Of a stretch of 5,963 bases of DNA, positions 5,467-5,963 are shown piece by piece. The position numbers and the translations under genes were made by a program. Where the stretch lies: positions 1 to 5,963 of the forward strand of contig JASHXJ010000033.1 in the NCBI GenBank assembly GCA_030043595.1, in the 5' to 3' direction. Source of the stretch: Trebonia sp. (GTDB taxonomy: Bacteria > Actinomycetota > Actinomycetes > Streptosporangiales > Streptosporangiaceae). Numbering within the stretch: position 1 is the first letter of the stretch; each line of letters starts with the position of its first letter. The notes under the pieces were generated by a model. That model searched no databases and had not been told where the DNA came from. It saw nothing but the letters and a program-made list of their open reading frames with translations.

Positions 5467-5491
5467 GCCGAGGGCGGCCTTTTTTGCTGAC
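5411..5491 (+). repeat. Four dispersed GCTGAC hexamers in the trpS leader
   Basis: GCTGAC occurs at 5411-5416, 5425-5430, 5450-5455 and 5486-5491. The last copy is part of the perfect palindrome CTGACGTCAG (5487-5496), directly after the terminator T-run. The complementary GTCAG occurs at 5492-5496 and 5510-5514. Function is unknown; the copies may offer alternative RNA pairings. Confidence 0.5.
5456..5485 (+). terminator. Intrinsic terminator of the trpS attenuator (hairpin 3:4)
   Basis: AAAGGCCGTCC (5456-5466) pairs with GGGCGGCCTTT (5472-5482) over 11 bp, including one T-G wobble, around the loop GCCGA. A run of six T (5480-5485) follows, unusual for this GC-rich DNA. It lies 57 bases after the leader-peptide stop and 40 bases before the trpS start, so it should end transcription before trpS unless the antiterminator forms. 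Confidence 0.9.
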
Positions 5492-5524
5492 GTCAGGGGT
5501 CGTCCCGCAGTCAGGGAGGATCCC

Positions 5525-5963
5525 GTGATAACAGCAACAATGAGAGCGACGCACCGCCGGTCGGCCGAGCTGGAGGCGCGGATCGCGCAGGACGCCGGCC
5601 AGTTCCGCATCCTGACCGGGGACCGGCCGACCGGGCCGCTGCACGTCGGCCATTACTTCGGCACCCTGGAGAACCGGGTGCGCCTGCAGGAGGCAGGCGC
5701 CGAGCTGTTCATCTGCATCGCCGACTACCAGGTGCTCACCGACCGGGATACAGCCGGCCAGGTAACCGACGTCGGCACGCAGCTGGTGCTGGACTACCTG
5801 GCGACCGGAGTCGCCGCGGATCGCTGCGTGATATTCGCACACAGCGCGGTACCGGCCCTGAACCAGCTGATCCTGCCGTTCCTCAGCCTGGTGTCCGTGC
5901 CGGAGCTGAGCCGCAACCCGACGGTGAAAGACGAGATCGCGCACTCGCGGCAGTCGTCGGTGA
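5525..5963 (+). CDS. trpS: Tryptophanyl-tRNA synthetase, N-terminal part (runs off the window)
   Basis: The first 146 codons of a class Ic aminoacyl-tRNA synthetase, which charges tRNA-Trp with tryptophan using ATP. The Rossmann-fold signature is clear: RILTGDRPTGPLHVGHYFG (28-46) carries the HIGH-type motif as H40-V-G-H43, followed by LENRVRLQEAG and LFICIADYQVLTDRD (61-75). This wording resembles the TrpRS subtype of Firmicutes such as streptococci. It is less like the common actinomycete housekeeping form, which suggests an auxiliary enzyme. The KMSKS motif lies beyond the edge. The GTG at 5525 is chosen because GGGAGG (5514-5519) is 5 nt upstream; an in-frame ATG at 5540 is too far from it. 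About 25 residues precede the usual family start. Expression is predicted to be controlled by the Trp attenuator at 5358-5485, so the gene should be induced by tryptophan starvation or TrpRS inhibition. Confidence 0.93.
   Translation, partial: MITATMRATHRRSAELEARIAQDAGQFRILTGDRPTGPLHVGHYFGTLENRVRLQEAGAELFICIADYQVLTDRDTAGQVTDVGTQLVLDYLATGVAADRCVIFAHSAVPALNQLILPFLSLVSVPELSRNPTVKDEIAHSRQSSV

Noticed and set aside
5358..5524. T-box riboswitch controlling trpS
   Set aside because: GGTGGCGTCCCGCG near 5383 faintly recalls the T-box bulge motif, but only about 25 nt precede it from the likely start site. There is no room for Stem I with a specifier loop. The leader peptide with competing hairpins explains the region better.
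4955..5944. 329-codon minus-strand frame across the reductase start and the trpS leader
   Set aside because: It runs through the attenuator and antisense to trpS and overlaps the reductase in another frame, so coding is not credible.

Overview
The window is very GC-rich, with G/C-biased third codon positions, GTG starts, actinobacterial-type sigma factors and a LtrA protein. It looks like chromosomal DNA of a high-GC actinomycete. The genus cannot be fixed from the sequence. No transposase, integrase, tRNA, rRNA or CRISPR array is visible.

Layout, left to right. (1) 103-1434 (+) encodes a 443-aa RpoD/SigA-class sigma factor, closed by a strong hairpin terminator (1481-1520). (2) 1654-1869 (+) encodes a 71-aa acidic protein of unknown function. 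(3) 1951-2472 and 2469-3167 (+) form a translationally coupled pair (ATGA overlap): an ECF sigma factor of the actinobacterial SigE-like type and a single-pass membrane protein that may be its partner. (4) On the minus strand, 5316-4309 (aldo/keto reductase) and 4312-3164 (LtrA-family membrane protein) form a second coupled pair (GTGA overlap). The ltrA end meets the membrane-protein end tail to tail with interlocked stop codons. (5) From 5358 to the right edge (+) lies a tryptophanyl-tRNA synthetase gene with a long regulatory leader. The window ends inside trpS.

The most interesting element is the trpS leader at 5358-5524. It contains a 13-codon leader peptide with tandem Trp codons. A hairpin (5384-5409) overlaps those codons. 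A perfect 8-bp antiterminator pairing (5400-5407 with 5459-5466) competes with that hairpin and also with a textbook intrinsic terminator (5456-5485, six T). This is the complete architecture of ribosome-mediated transcription attenuation: scarce charged tRNA-Trp stalls the ribosome at the Trp codons, the antiterminator forms, and trpS is transcribed. From memory, this mechanism has been reported for an auxiliary, indolmycin-resistant TrpRS gene in Streptomyces coelicolor. Here the leader peptide also appears to be leaderless, because a TAnnnT -10 element sits 6 nt before its ATG. The 41-bp gap to the divergent reductase gene holds a 13-bp palindrome and a symmetric TAACCTA heptamer that could serve as -10 element in both directions.

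The remaining genes have no evident functional link to tryptophan. The reductase/LtrA pair could be co-regulated with trpS through the shared divergent promoter region, but that is inference.
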